This document shows, in pieces, positions 48,870 through 58,316 of a stretch of 64,000 bases of DNA. Source of the DNA: Cellvibrio sp. KY-GH-1 (GTDB lineage Bacteria; Pseudomonadota; Gammaproteobacteria; Pseudomonadales; Cellvibrionaceae). The notes beneath the pieces were generated by a model. It was not told the DNA's origin, did not search any database, and saw nothing but the letters and a program-made list of their open reading frames with translations. The DNA is taken from the NCBI RefSeq assembly GCF_008806975.1, contig NZ_CP031728.1, forward strand, positions 1,922,001 through 1,986,000, written 5' to 3'. Made by a program: the position numbers and the translations under genes. Position 1 is the stretch's first letter. Each line of letters starts with the position of its first letter.

Positions 48870-49430
48870 CTACCAAAAAGAGCCAGGTCTGCAGCCAGGT
48901 ATTGCCTTCGCTTTTTCCTTGGTCGCTTCATTCAGCGCTTTACGCTTTTCATTCCTTTCTTTATAGCCCATATCAGTTTGGGAAAGCGCGGCAGTGGCTT
49001 CTTTGTACTCGCTAGACAATGCATCACATAAGGCCTTGTTTTTTTCTTTGTCTTTTTTCTCTTGAGCAATTTTTTCAAGGATAGGCGATATCTCGTTTTC
49101 AGATATTTTTACAAAAGTATGGTTTGCAGCATGAAGTGTATTTCCGTCTTCAGAAAGCCCTAATACAATTGATCCAAATCCATTTTCTACTGAAAACTGA
49201 CCTTCCGATTTTTTTAGCACCGTTGCATTTTTCTTACGTCCAAATGCATCAGTTTCACGAAAGATATTGTCATTCATTAAGTAGGTTTCGCCATCCTTGC
49301 TAATCTGTAGAACTTCATAATGTTTAACATCCTTTTTTTGCCAATAACCGACATATTTATCGTAAGGATCACCTGAGCATCCAAGTAAAACAATTGAAAT
49401 TAATATAATAAAGAAAGCGTTTGATTTCAT
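48870..49430 (-). CDS. Lipoprotein, hypothetical
   Basis: 186 residues from ATG 49430. Signal peptide with lipobox LLGC (Cys at about 18). A beta-rich middle (VGYWQKKDVKHYEVLQISK, DGETYLMNDNIF) resembles small lipocalin-like domains. A helical, highly charged C-terminus follows. No family recognised. Same strand as the exported protein at 49.5 kb. Confidence 0.65.
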   Translation of the reverse strand: MKSNAFFIILISIVLLGCSGDPYDKYVGYWQKKDVKHYEVLQISKDGETYLMNDNIFRETDAFGRKKNATVLKKSEGQFSVENGFGSIVLGLSEDGNTLHAANHTFVKISENEISPILEKIAQEKKDKEKNKALCDALSSEYKEATAALSQTDMGYKERNEKRKALNEATKEKAKAIPGCRPGSFW

Positions 49431-49477
49431 GATGATTCCAACAGTCAATGTAATTGTAGAAATATATTGTTGACCGG

Positions 49478-49825
49478 CTAAAAATTAGCGCTGTGGTCTC
49501 TATTTTTGGGCTCGTAAGGCTTTTTACTTGAATCTTTTTTTATTTTTTCACATTGCGAAATCGCAGCTTTGACTTTTCCTTTTAAGCGTAAAGCATCAAT
49601 AGAACGACTTACGGTGTGATCTGGATAGGCGTTGAATAACTCGTTGAGCTTTTGTTGCGCTTCATTGCCTTTTTCAAGGCACTTAGCGAGATTGGGTTCA
49701 GTCACTTCGCCGTAAGGGAGTTTTGCCACCATGTACAGGTCGCTTGCTTCCCGGAGCAATGATTCCGGGGCGGGGGTTGCAAATGCGTGCAGGGGGAATA
49801 AATAGGCAATCAACAGGTATCGCAT
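49478..49825 (-). CDS. Exported hypothetical protein
   Basis: 115 residues with a signal peptide ending AFAT. The mature part is helical and charged (EKGNEAQQKLNELF, KGKVKAAISQCEKIKKD). No family recognised. GGAAGC box before ATG 49825. Confidence 0.58.
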   Translation of the reverse strand: MRYLLIAYLFPLHAFATPAPESLLREASDLYMVAKLPYGEVTEPNLAKCLEKGNEAQQKLNELFNAYPDHTVSRSIDALRLKGKVKAAISQCEKIKKDSSKKPYEPKNRDHSANF

Positions 49826-50051
49826 AACGCTTCCTTGGGTTGGGGTGTCATTCGTGAATGGGACATTTTCCTATTTCCGGTCAGGCAAATACAAGCGTCC
49901 CCTATCAAAATGCTCGCAAGGTCACATTTTCAATCCTATGGAACACTGTCAACCTCCCATTAGGGAATGCCTTACCCCTTAAAGGATAACCACACCCTGA
50001 ATGCGACCATGTATGAAATTAATGAATATGGGAAAAGCAGTTACCGACTTT

Positions 50052-50504
50052 TCAATACCCTGCATCATAATGTGAAAAACCCATATTTACTAAATCTGCT
50101 ACTGAGCAACTCCAGTCTTTCGACCAACCATCGTCCTCATCAAATAATTTTTGCTGAGGATGATTTATAAAATTGTATTTCTTAACAAATTGCTTCATTG
50201 GCTCAGTGCATACACTGATGAACTCGATTCTCTCATACCCATATTTTTTACTAAGCGAAACTAACAAAGTGAGAAACGCTGTTCCATGGCCAGCATGAGT
50301 CTGTGTAAATGAGATAGAAGTAATTGCAATTTTATTATCATAGTCCTGCCAAGAAAGACACAGCCTATATTTAGGGGTTTTCACATCTATTTTATTGGCC
50401 CAGACATGGCAACGATACCTTCTATAGTTGGGGTTATATTTAAAGCGCTCACGATAGAACTCATTTAATTCTTTACAAAACTCATGAATATCCGCCGCGT
50501 TCAT
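50052..50504 (-). CDS. GNAT-fold-like hypothetical protein
   Basis: 150 residues. ITSISFTQTHAGHGTAFLTLL followed by YGYERIEFISVCTEPMKQFVKKYNFI has the strand-loop-helix and late-helix pattern of a GNAT acetyltransferase; the acyl-CoA loop (Q/R-x-x-G-x-G/A) would be THAGHG. The rest is atypical. Single gene, divergent from the lipoprotein at 50613. Confidence 0.5.
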   Translation of the reverse strand: MNAADIHEFCKELNEFYRERFKYNPNYRRYRCHVWANKIDVKTPKYRLCLSWQDYDNKIAITSISFTQTHAGHGTAFLTLLVSLSKKYGYERIEFISVCTEPMKQFVKKYNFINHPQQKLFDEDDGWSKDWSCSVADLVNMGFSHYDAGY

Positions 50505-50612
50505 ATTTGCGATCCAGTTTGCACAATGTTAATAAACCTTAACTGTTAAGTTCCCATTCAGTCCGAACTGCTTACGTTCTCATTTTAATCATCTCAAAAG
50601 GAGCAATTCGAA

Positions 50613-51095
50613 ATGCATAACAAATTATGGCTAGCTTTAATTTCACTTACCATCCTTTCCATCTTGGGATGCTCAGGATTGCCAAACCTGGCATCAAACA
50701 CTCCACCCAAACAAAAGCCACCCGCAAAGACAGACCTTATTAAAGAGACGTTCACTGTTCCTTATCCAATTTCGACGGTATACAAAAAATGGGCAGCAAT
50801 AAAAGATCCGAATACTAGTAAAGTTGTGCGCCCTACCGGCAATTGGGTGCCTGATAGTTATGGCCCTTTTGGTCAAGAGTCTGTTAATTTCGGCAATTCG
50901 ATTTATCGAGCGTATTACCCTGACAAGGAGCATTTCACTTATTGCCCTAGTTCATGCAGCGTTTCGATTGGACTTGTTGAACTTGAAGAAAATGTCACCC
51001 AAGTCACTATAAAGTATTTTAACTATCGAGCTGATGTGAATCCTTTTGTTGAGGAAATGCGTCCAACACTTCAATATCTGCTTGAAAAGAAATAA
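50613..51095 (+). CDS. Lipoprotein, hypothetical
   Basis: 160 residues. Lipobox ILGC (Cys20), then a Pro/Lys/Thr-rich linker and a compact domain (FTVPYPISTVYKKWAAIKD, VSIGLVELEENVTQVTIKYF) resembling the START-like/DUF-type beta folds of other small lipoproteins. A strong AAGGAG box precedes the ATG. A bidirectional terminator follows. Confidence 0.65.
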   Translation: MHNKLWLALISLTILSILGCSGLPNLASNTPPKQKPPAKTDLIKETFTVPYPISTVYKKWAAIKDPNTSKVVRPTGNWVPDSYGPFGQESVNFGNSIYRAYYPDKEHFTYCPSSCSVSIGLVELEENVTQVTIKYFNYRADVNPFVEEMRPTLQYLLEKK

Positions 51096-51147
51096 CAGCG
51101 ATGTCACTGAAAAAAAACGCTTCATGCGGATTTTTCTTCGTCATAAA

Positions 51148-51179
51148 AAATAACCGCGAACAATGTCGCGGTTATTTTG
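51148..51179. terminator. Bidirectional terminator
   Basis: AAAATAACCGCGA/TCGCGGTTATTTT around a six-base loop, with A/T runs on both sides; serves the lipoprotein gene and the convergent secreted-protein operon. Confidence 0.92.
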
Positions 51180-51212
51180 ACTTGCGCTTACATTTTATTG
51201 GGCAGTATCACA

Positions 51213-51800
51213 CTACCCAACTAACGAAGTACTGCCATCTTTCACTGCTCTTACTCTAAATGAATGAATTCCAAGAGCCAATAAAGTAATTAGTAATAAT
51301 GACCAAGTTGATGGTTCCGGCACTGAAGCAGCAGCCTCTTGAGCTATAGCGGAGTACGCAGCAACAACCTCTTCGGCTGAAGAAATAAATACACCACCCA
51401 GTAACGGATCATTTGTGTAAAAGTCAGAGCTTAAGAAAAATAGACCTGAGTTTACAAACCCTAAAGGAGCATCTATATCCCACAATAATTGGAACAAACC
51501 AGATGTATCAACAGCAAATGCTTCCAGAATGGTATCTCCAGGAGCGATTACAGGAAAGTCGAAAATCGCCAATGGCATGCCGTGTTGGAATAAATCAGCA
51601 TTGATTGCTGTTGTTACAAGATAGTTCGACGAATTATTAGTAATTGAGTATCCCCACCCAACAGTAGTTCCAGGAGCACCTGCTACATCACCACTATTTG
51701 GAAAAACGCTAAACTCTATTAGAGCCGCATGCGAAGCACTAGCAATCACAGACATGCAAACGACAAAAATTCCAAATGTTCTTTTTAAAGCCCTTTTCAT
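51213..51800 (-). CDS. PEP-CTERM-type exported protein
   Basis: 195 residues. A signal peptide (about 1-25, ending SHAA) starts a beta-rich domain, and the C-terminus has VPEPSTWSLLLITLLALG followed by basic residues, the PEP-CTERM sorting signal (VPEP, membrane helix, Arg). Such tails are cut by a chromosomal exosortase (EpsH/XrtA type). No exosortase gene is seen here, so the host must supply it. Twelve bases from the next secreted-protein gene. Confidence 0.82.
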   Translation of the reverse strand: MKRALKRTFGIFVVCMSVIASASHAALIEFSVFPNSGDVAGAPGTTVGWGYSITNNSSNYLVTTAINADLFQHGMPLAIFDFPVIAPGDTILEAFAVDTSGLFQLLWDIDAPLGFVNSGLFFLSSDFYTNDPLLGGVFISSAEEVVAAYSAIAQEAAASVPEPSTWSLLLITLLALGIHSFRVRAVKDGSTSLVG

Positions 51801-51811
51801 ACGCTAATTTC

Positions 51812-52669
51812 CTATTGTTTTGTATATGCCACTTGAGAGCCAGAGAATGCGAATTTAACTCCATTTGAGTTGACGCTACCTTGCTCTGCAATTGAAAATT
51901 TAGAAATACCTTGAGGGGCGTTTACTAAAAGCGAAATTGTTGTTTTACCGCCAGCAGGAACATTTCCTACCGTCAACGGGAGCGAAGGCGATACCAAAGT
52001 AACATCCCCACTTCCAGCCAGAGTTTTCAAGATAATATTGGATACTGTTACATTTCCAACGGCAGAGCCATTATTTGCCACTGTAATCTTAACGTTAAAC
52101 ATGTTCGAACCTTGCGGCAATATCGACTCTAGAGATAATGCAATACGCGGCAAACCTATCTGAGTTAATAATCCAGATGCAGCAGTAGCATTACCAAAAA
52201 CCACAGTCCAATGTGAATTTAAATATTGGTTGCTTTGTCCTTGGAGAGTGACTGCAAAACCTGTGGCAGTCTGACCCGGCAATATATCTCCCGAAGGATC
52301 ATTGTTGCTCCATTGAATCTCTACTGCTGCACTTCCTTCCGTTGTTAAAACTAATGGATCCCATTTGGTTGGAGATAATATAGAGCCAGGCTTAATACCA
52401 TTATCAACAGACCAGCTATCAGGATAAGAAGTTAATTCAGATACTCCGTGAGCATAATCGCTCCCAAGAGAAAAACTAACTATGCGCTGAGAGCTATTGT
52501 TAACAACTGTATATTGATAAATGGTCTTGCCGCCAGATAAGGAAGTTTTTGAAACATTCACAGATACATTATTCGCTGGCAATTGAGCAAAGCTCTTTGT
52601 AGTGATAAACGTCACAAAGAAAATTACTGTCGCAATGCTGTAAAAAAATATTTTCAGTTTTCTGTTCAT
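51812..52669 (-). CDS. Secreted beta-sandwich hypothetical protein
   Basis: 285 residues with a signal peptide ending SFAQL. The mature part is rich in Ser, Gly, Thr and Val with two immunoglobulin-like regions (YQYTVVNNSSQRIVSFSLGS; VKITVANNGSAVGNVTVSN), as in cell-surface or extracellular matrix proteins. No anchor. Its first part resembles that of the PEP-CTERM neighbour (NNSS motif), suggesting common descent or partners. Confidence 0.65.
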   Translation of the reverse strand: MNRKLKIFFYSIATVIFFVTFITTKSFAQLPANNVSVNVSKTSLSGGKTIYQYTVVNNSSQRIVSFSLGSDYAHGVSELTSYPDSWSVDNGIKPGSILSPTKWDPLVLTTEGSAAVEIQWSNNDPSGDILPGQTATGFAVTLQGQSNQYLNSHWTVVFGNATAASGLLTQIGLPRIALSLESILPQGSNMFNVKITVANNGSAVGNVTVSNIILKTLAGSGDVTLVSPSLPLTVGNVPAGGKTTISLLVNAPQGISKFSIAEQGSVNSNGVKFAFSGSQVAYTKQ

Positions 52670-52682
52670 AAATTAATTCCGT

Positions 52683-53696
52683 TTACTGGTGTTCGAAGTG
52701 GACAGGATCGGTAACAGGCAGCCTTCTGTAAAGACTACATTGACCAGTTATTTCTAAGAATCGAGCAGTCGTTAAACTGGATCTCATATCAATTGCTCGC
52801 CCTTCAGTATGAGGCCCTGTACCAGTAGCTGGCCTTTGAGTTAATAACAAGCCGTGCCGTTGAAACTCAGCTTGAATTTCATCTCTTAAATCAGAGCATT
52901 CTGGCTCACGCATATTTCGCAATAGATTCCACTTATCCCATACTGCGCGCAAATGATTTTGGTATTCCGGAGGACGGTAAGCCGAGTTAACCCTTACTGT
53001 CCCACCTTCCTCTGCCACCGCTGTTTGAACACAGCTCAAAGCTGTCTGCATTTCCGCTGTTAAGTTGGCGGTATCAACTGTTTGGCCACCTTCAAAGGCA
53101 AGCGCGGCAGCATCTGTTAGGGGTGTTAATGGCGCAACGGTACATGAGCGCAATCCAAAGCCAATTACTGCACCTTGACTTTGGTCTCCCCAACCATCTT
53201 GCTGAACTAAAAAGACAAATCTTACTTGCTGATCTCTCCACTCATCTAAACTTACAGACAGTGCGACTTCCGAGCTAGAAAAAAACGTTCCGTAATTGCT
53301 TCCAGGTTGACCTAACTTATTTACCAAGTTAACAACCCCAGTGGGCGTTTCGACATAGACATCATACCAATTATAAACGCCACTATCCCACGTTTTATAG
53401 GAATAGCTAAAGGATGCTCTGCCACCATCATTTACATCTACGTCGATATAAAAAATACTAGGGCCATTTGGCTCAAGGCCAGGAACTCTCGGGCCATTTA
53501 ATCCGTAGGGGTAGGGAGTGTCCCACCTACCGATTGTAGCGTTAATGCCGGTTGCATCTGACGACACATCAACATACCCGACACCACTTACTGAGGTTCC
53601 TGTAACCGCCGCTGGGGTAGCCTCTTCTTGTGAAGAAGCTAAGTGAGGGAAAAAAATAAATATCAAACAGGCAAAGAACTTAATTTGTTTTCGCAT
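52683..53696 (-). CDS. Secreted M15-type metallopeptidase with an N-terminal beta domain
   Basis: 337 residues with a signal peptide ending ASSQE. Residues 25-190 are a beta-rich domain (DVNDGGRASFSYSYKTWDSG) like carbohydrate-binding modules. From about 230, VRVNSAYRPPEYQNHL, HTEGRAIDM (His296, Asp303) and the end DPVHFEHQ (His333) give the M15 D-Ala-D-Ala carboxypeptidase or endolysin metal site. It heads the secreted-protein operon; likely acts on peptidoglycan outside the cell. Confidence 0.78.
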   Translation of the reverse strand: MRKQIKFFACLIFIFFPHLASSQEEATPAAVTGTSVSGVGYVDVSSDATGINATIGRWDTPYPYGLNGPRVPGLEPNGPSIFYIDVDVNDGGRASFSYSYKTWDSGVYNWYDVYVETPTGVVNLVNKLGQPGSNYGTFFSSSEVALSVSLDEWRDQQVRFVFLVQQDGWGDQSQGAVIGFGLRSCTVAPLTPLTDAAALAFEGGQTVDTANLTAEMQTALSCVQTAVAEEGGTVRVNSAYRPPEYQNHLRAVWDKWNLLRNMREPECSDLRDEIQAEFQRHGLLLTQRPATGTGPHTEGRAIDMRSSLTTARFLEITGQCSLYRRLPVTDPVHFEHQ

Positions 53697-54077
53697 CTAT
53701 GAACTTCCATATTAAATATTACTATTAAGGCTTAAACATGAAGTAAACCCAGATAACAGTGATCATTAGAAAAACATCTTTTAAAAGCATGAGCATTCTG
53801 GTGAGCAGCTACGCTCCGGTCAAGCTCCTGCAAGCGATTATTGACGTGTTCTGCGCCAAAAATATGCGAGGTACACCTATGAAAAATTACCTGTTGATCT
53901 CTATTGTTTTAAATAAATCAATTACACGATATTACATGGCATCACACTCAACGCTTTTAATCCTCCGTTTAAGGTTTATTGATACCACACTCAAATGCGG
54001 CAATAATAAGCGACAAAACCAATAGAATTGCTGGCAATGGCAGTTACAGAAAATAGCGCTTAGAGCAGGATGTCATT
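53697..54077. other. Intergenic region, no supported gene
   Basis: An 88-codon plus-strand frame exists here but lacks a ribosome binding site and looks unlike a protein. A shorter stretch from the ATG at 53790 reads SILVSSYAPVKLLQAI, then degrades. Contains AT-rich sequence that may be the promoter of the secreted-protein operon. Confidence 0.4.
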
Positions 54078-54404
54078 ATGGAACTTGGGGTTGTTATCGG
54101 TATTCTCGTTATTCTATTAGTAGCTCTTTTCTTTAAATTGTTACCCGCCAAACGTAACAAAGAACCCACCCTCTTCAACTGCGCCCGATGTGGTGGCCAA
54201 TCAGTCCATACCGAGCGCACGTTGACGGCTTGGCGCAATAATAAAAAGCCCTACTGCAATGACTGCCACAAAAGATGGTTAGAATCCAACGCAGGCAAGC
54301 CTGTATTTAGACATAAAAATAATGCAGGATGCTTGGGGTTCGTATTGGTATTGATCTTGATCCCAAGCAGTTATTTTATTGTTCAAGTTATTTATCCTGG
54401 ATAA
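54078..54404 (+). CDS. Zinc-ribbon membrane protein
   Basis: 108 residues. N-terminal helix (about 3-22), then CARCGGQSVHTERTLTAW with a second CNDC pair forming a zinc ribbon, and a C-terminal membrane helix (about 85-103). No family recognised. Five bases upstream of the GNAT gene. Confidence 0.6.
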   Translation: MELGVVIGILVILLVALFFKLLPAKRNKEPTLFNCARCGGQSVHTERTLTAWRNNKKPYCNDCHKRWLESNAGKPVFRHKNNAGCLGFVLVLILIPSSYFIVQVIYPG

Positions 54405-54409
54405 CACGC

Positions 54410-55012
54410 ATGAGAAAGAGGCTTTCCTGGAATTGGTTTATTTTCAAGTTATGGATATTCGGTTCAAAATATCGAGAAATTAAAATTCAACCTGTATCGA
54501 TTAAAAAAAATTTGGTTTTCAAAACCCCATCAAAAAATGACATCGATAGCTTTATAAAATTAGCATCCCTACATGCCAACAAGGGACACTACCACCTGCC
54601 CAATATTGAAATAGATGTACGCATATCAGACAGCCTCAAGGAACAATTCGCCCACTCCATTTATCTGCAGCTAATGAGATTTCCTAGCGGTGTATCCAGG
54701 GCGTATGTGATTGCAGCTTACGCTGGCAGCGAACCAGTCGCATACTGCTGGATGAGAAGTATCACGGAATCAGACCATGATGCTTGGGAGATTTTTATGC
54801 TGTCAGTTCAGCCCGGCTACCAACGAGAAGGCATCGCAGAACAACTTAGCCAGTTTTGCTTAAGTCACCTACCTGACAAAACGGCGATTTATGCAAGAGT
54901 ATTTAAAAGCCCTCATAGCGTGGGAATTAGAAAACTACTGAAAAAACTTGGCTTTAGTATGATGCGCGAAATAAAAGCTGCAAAAACGGATACATTTATC
55001 AAAGCGGGCTAA
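54410..55012 (+). CDS. GNAT-family acetyltransferase
   Basis: 200 residues from ATG 54410. EIFMLSVQPGYQREGIAEQL is the acetyl-CoA-binding motif A (Q-R-E-G-I-A), with ARVFKSPHSVGIRKLLKKLGF as the following segment. A basic hydrophobic N-terminus may contact membranes. Substrate unknown. Operon with the zinc-ribbon gene and the next hypothetical. Confidence 0.82.
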   Translation: MRKRLSWNWFIFKLWIFGSKYREIKIQPVSIKKNLVFKTPSKNDIDSFIKLASLHANKGHYHLPNIEIDVRISDSLKEQFAHSIYLQLMRFPSGVSRAYVIAAYAGSEPVAYCWMRSITESDHDAWEIFMLSVQPGYQREGIAEQLSQFCLSHLPDKTAIYARVFKSPHSVGIRKLLKKLGFSMMREIKAAKTDTFIKAG

Positions 55013-55032
55013 TTACACGGGGACTCACCAGA

Positions 55033-55656
55033 ATGAATCTACTAACCAAACTATTAAGAATCAGAACAAAAAAAGAAGAACTTCTCAATATTGAACCTCA
55101 GGGTGTTTATGCTAACAACTTTTTGAAAGCATTAAATACCACGCGTGAATTGAAATTAGATACTCCCCATGTAAAATTTCAATCCAAAAGAATAATTACA
55201 GAAAATCTTCTAAGAAGAGTTCCAAAACTGATAGAGAAACGACTTGGCAAATTGCCTATTGAACAAGTCGCAGGGCAGTGCATAGCTATTCATTACAATA
55301 TCAAGAAAACGCTGGAAGAACTATTTAACACCGAGCTTTATTACACCATTGGCTATGTAGAAAATCAATTTGACAATCGCTTTTACCATGACAAAAACGA
55401 TATTATTAATTTGCTGCAATCCAAGACAGCGAAACCCCAATTAAACCTTCATACCTGGCTAACATTTCCCTCCATGGAAATTATGGATTATTCCCTACTC
55501 TCAACTTATGCAGTTGCATACAGTAGACCAGACCACTATTTCGATCTACTCGCGGAACATGCTGACGAATTAAAAAATGGAATAAGGTATCACCCAACGA
55601 TTGTTGGTGAAGACTTTCTTGAAAGAATTGGATCGATAAAAAAATTTATTCTTTAA
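55033..55656 (+). CDS. Hypothetical protein
   Basis: 207 residues, helical and basic at the start (LLTKLLRIRTKKEELL). Contains a GQCIAIHYNIKKTLEELFN helix and YYTIGYVENQFDNRFYHD strands, and YAVAYSRPDHYFDLLAEHAD. No family recognised. Second gene after the GNAT gene, so probably its partner or substrate (inference). Confidence 0.55.
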   Translation: MNLLTKLLRIRTKKEELLNIEPQGVYANNFLKALNTTRELKLDTPHVKFQSKRIITENLLRRVPKLIEKRLGKLPIEQVAGQCIAIHYNIKKTLEELFNTELYYTIGYVENQFDNRFYHDKNDIINLLQSKTAKPQLNLHTWLTFPSMEIMDYSLLSTYAVAYSRPDHYFDLLAEHADELKNGIRYHPTIVGEDFLERIGSIKKFIL

Positions 55657-55916
55657 CCACAAGTCGTTGATTCAAGATTTAAAAACCAGTTCAAAATACC
55701 CGAAATTTGGTGGCTATAGGTCACAGCGAGCACCAAGCCAGCAAAGACGCAAAATGATAGAGCAGAATTAATTAGCACGGTCTTTGCTCGATATTTAAAA
55801 GCGACATAGAATTCCCTCTTTAAAATATCTTGGTGAGCTCTGATTGATTGCTCACTGAAATTCCCCGACTTGCGCTCCTGCAGCGGAAGGCTATTGTAAT
55901 GCTCATTACTATTCAT
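55653..55916 (-). CDS. Small membrane protein
   Basis: 87 residues with one strong helix (about 45-70) and a polar start (QERKSGNFSEQSIRAHQDIL). It converges with the previous gene and the two stops overlap. No family recognised. Confidence 0.5.
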   Translation of the reverse strand: MNSNEHYNSLPLQERKSGNFSEQSIRAHQDILKREFYVAFKYRAKTVLINSALSFCVFAGLVLAVTYSHQISGILNWFLNLESTTCG

Positions 55917-55958
55917 AGTTTCAAACCAGGTAAATGAAATCTCATTAATTAGCTGCCC

Positions 55959-56162
55959 TTACAAAGCCGCCAAATTTTCTTCAAGGTGTCGTTTAACCTG
56001 GTCGTTAAGCTCCAGACATACGTTTGTCAATTTATGCAGGGCATCCTGATCGCCATCTTTAGCTAATCGATATGCATCACGGATTCTCTGCTCTAGGTGT
56101 TCATGCTCTCGCATTAATTTGAGCAGCGTTTCGGCTTTTTCAGCTGTCTCTCGCTTCATCAT
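55959..56162 (-). CDS. Small coiled-coil protein
   Basis: 67 residues from ATG 56162 (next codon is also ATG). Two helices, KAETLLKLMREHEHLEQRIR and CLELNDQVKRHLEENLAAL, joined by a short loop. No family recognised. Located between the membrane gene and the divergent 56294 gene. Confidence 0.55.
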   Translation of the reverse strand: MMKRETAEKAETLLKLMREHEHLEQRIRDAYRLAKDGDQDALHKLTNVCLELNDQVKRHLEENLAAL

Positions 56163-56293
56163 CACTTTCTGCAATATTGAGTCATAGATGCTATATCAAG
56201 TGCCAAAAGAAAGCCTGTGCAAAGCTGTTCACTTTCCATTCACCCCGAACCTGCTATATATTGCTTAGACACCCATGCCTTGAGGATTAAGCC

Positions 56294-56590
56294 ATGATCA
56301 CCAAAGACACCCACAGCATCGATTGGAACAAAACTGCCCAGGTTACTGGCGTGGTGTTATTGGCCTTGGCTAAAGGCACTTGGTGGTTAACCAAACATGC
56401 GGGTTTGCTCCTGCTTGCGGTATTGACGGTTATGGCAAAAGTGTTTGTTGCGATCTTATCAGTTGCAGGCTCTACGTCATCCTCACCAAATGATGAAGAT
56501 GACGAGAAACCTGATTCATATTTGAGACATGACGGCGAAGGTGAAATTGATCTGTATGACGGAGTGGATTTCATACATAAAATTGATTAG
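56294..56590 (+). CDS. Hypothetical membrane protein next to traG
   Basis: 98 residues with two hydrophobic segments (about 17-31 and 36-58) and an acidic tail (DEDDEKPDSYL). A GAGGATTAAGCC box precedes the ATG. It faces the end of the tra operon; similar small genes lie here in some PFGI-1-class islands. No family recognised. Confidence 0.6.
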   Translation: MITKDTHSIDWNKTAQVTGVVLLALAKGTWWLTKHAGLLLLAVLTVMAKVFVAILSVAGSTSSSPNDEDDEKPDSYLRHDGEGEIDLYDGVDFIHKID

Positions 56591-56597
56591 TGACTTT

Positions 56598-56629
56598 AAA
56601 TAACTGAGGGTTTTACCCCTTAGTTATTT
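56598..56629. terminator. Bidirectional terminator at the end of the tra operon
   Basis: AAATAACTGAGGG paired with CCCCTTAGTTATTT around a five-base loop, with T-runs on both strands; overlaps the traG-like stop. Confidence 0.88.
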
Positions 56630-58306
56630 TTTGCCGCCACCGCCTTTCCCTTTTGTCATTACTTTGGTTGCTAAATCAACGCCCTTGCCGCCCGCACCAC
56701 CAATGTCGCCGCTATTCCCTCCGATAGCTGCAATAGCTGAACCTGCTTTAACTCCGATTACACCCAAACCATAAGTAAACGCCAATGGAGCTAATGTATA
56801 GAGCGCCCACGTTACCCAGCTGATTGCAAGAATTTGGGTACCAACACCACTGGTATTAGGCATTAATGTATCCATGAGCATATTGGCATTCTTGTCAGCT
56901 CCTGACCAAAGCCCCGACAATAAAAAATTGTCCAACCACGCCGCCAATGCAAACAAGAACGCCCAGAAAATGATACTGAATTGCAATAGCGTCAGCGCCA
57001 TCATGGTTTTGAGGGAAAATGATCCCATGGCCAATAACAACGGCAAACCAACGGTAAAGATGAGCAGAACCATGGATTGCACCATCGGTGCAACCTGGCG
57101 AACCATTTCAACCTCTACTGCTTTTTTGGCACCACCAATCAATAGCCCTGCCCCACCTATCAGTGATCGCATTCCACGTAAAACATGGTCTGTAGTAGAT
57201 CCCATCATGCCACCATACTCAGTTGCTCCATTGGTGAGTTCCAACTGGATCTCTTCGCTCTCTGCATTCAGGGTCGTTTTGATGAGGGCGTCATCAGCAT
57301 CCGCTTCAGTGGCAAACTTATCCTCGGCCCAGAACTTCCACCAGGCGCCGGTACTGTCTTCGGAGTCGTCTGGTATGGCGTCATTCTTGATGTAGGTCAG
57401 TAAGCGTTCCCGCAGGCCCTTGTCGCTGTCAAAACTAACCCCATCGGAGGCATACCCTAGCCACCACTCATGACAGGTCGGAAAGCCGCCCATTTCAACG
57501 CCTAAAGGCGGCTCAGGGAATTTCACATTGTCTCGTGACGGGCTGTAAGGAAATGCCGGTACCGCCTTTGTTGCTCTCAAGGTGTCATAGTAGCCAGCAC
57601 GGCTTATAAAGAACTCGCTGCCAGGCCAGGTGATGTCGTCATAGATTGCGCCGTCCTTAAATTTCGCGGGTAATTCAGCCTCTGGAAGACGCTCCCGGGC
57701 AAACTGGTTAGCCGCCGGTTGCCAGCAATCCTTATAAAAATCCTTTAGCTCATCCTTGAGTGCTTTATCGGCAATGTTCAATTTGGACAAACCAGCACCC
57801 ATCGTCCGCAGATCCGCCTGGCATGGAAGCTCCTGCCGTGCGGTTTGAGCGATAGCATGGTTTAACTTGGTAGTCAGGTACCACCAAATCGGTGCACGCG
57901 GTGTACGCCCATCCAACATGACCCCAAAGGTACCCGTAGATTTGTCCAAAGTACTCTTACTATCCCCATACGCTAATTCCGTCATGGTTTTCGTAAGGCT
58001 TTTGGATGCCGTAACACCACAACGATATTGCGTGTAGGTAGTCTTTGATGGATTCACATTGATAAGGGGCTGTGCTGCAAACATCACCACCCCAATCATA
58101 ATGTAAATCCGTGTCTCCAGGATGCGAATTAAACCTTTTGCCGATATCTCCTGGGCAGAGTCCCGGGTATCGATCACGACATTCACAATAGTGATGATGA
58201 ACGGCACCAGGACTAACCCGGTGTAGGCCAATATTCCCCAGATTGCATCGTAAAGAATCCACCCCAAGATGGTGGTATAGAGCTCAATCGTACTGCCAAC
58301 AGGCAT
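56624..58306 (-). CDS. TraG N-terminal-type conjugal transfer protein
   Basis: 560 residues. Two helix-rich hydrophobic regions (about 10-90 and 400-530), as in TraG N-domain proteins of PFGI-1-class ICEs, separated by a periplasmic domain with paired cysteines (CQADLRTMGAGLSK, FPTCHEWWLGY). Gly/Lys-rich end. It likely stabilises mating pairs or assembles the pilus. Last gene of the minus-strand operon, before the bidirectional terminator. Confidence 0.8.
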   Translation of the reverse strand: MPVGSTIELYTTILGWILYDAIWGILAYTGLVLVPFIITIVNVVIDTRDSAQEISAKGLIRILETRIYIMIGVVMFAAQPLINVNPSKTTYTQYRCGVTASKSLTKTMTELAYGDSKSTLDKSTGTFGVMLDGRTPRAPIWWYLTTKLNHAIAQTARQELPCQADLRTMGAGLSKLNIADKALKDELKDFYKDCWQPAANQFARERLPEAELPAKFKDGAIYDDITWPGSEFFISRAGYYDTLRATKAVPAFPYSPSRDNVKFPEPPLGVEMGGFPTCHEWWLGYASDGVSFDSDKGLRERLLTYIKNDAIPDDSEDSTGAWWKFWAEDKFATEADADDALIKTTLNAESEEIQLELTNGATEYGGMMGSTTDHVLRGMRSLIGGAGLLIGGAKKAVEVEMVRQVAPMVQSMVLLIFTVGLPLLLAMGSFSLKTMMALTLLQFSIIFWAFLFALAAWLDNFLLSGLWSGADKNANMLMDTLMPNTSGVGTQILAISWVTWALYTLAPLAFTYGLGVIGVKAGSAIAAIGGNSGDIGGAGGKGVDLATKVMTKGKGGGGKK

Positions 58307-58316
58307 AGTGTTCTCC

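Noticed and set aside
49967..50170. 67-codon plus-strand ORF
   Set aside because: Overlaps the end of the GNAT-like gene on the other strand and has no recognisable ribosome binding site.
53759..54025. 88-codon plus-strand ORF at 53.8 kb
   Set aside because: No ribosome binding site, poor protein-like composition, in an AT-rich promoter-like gap.
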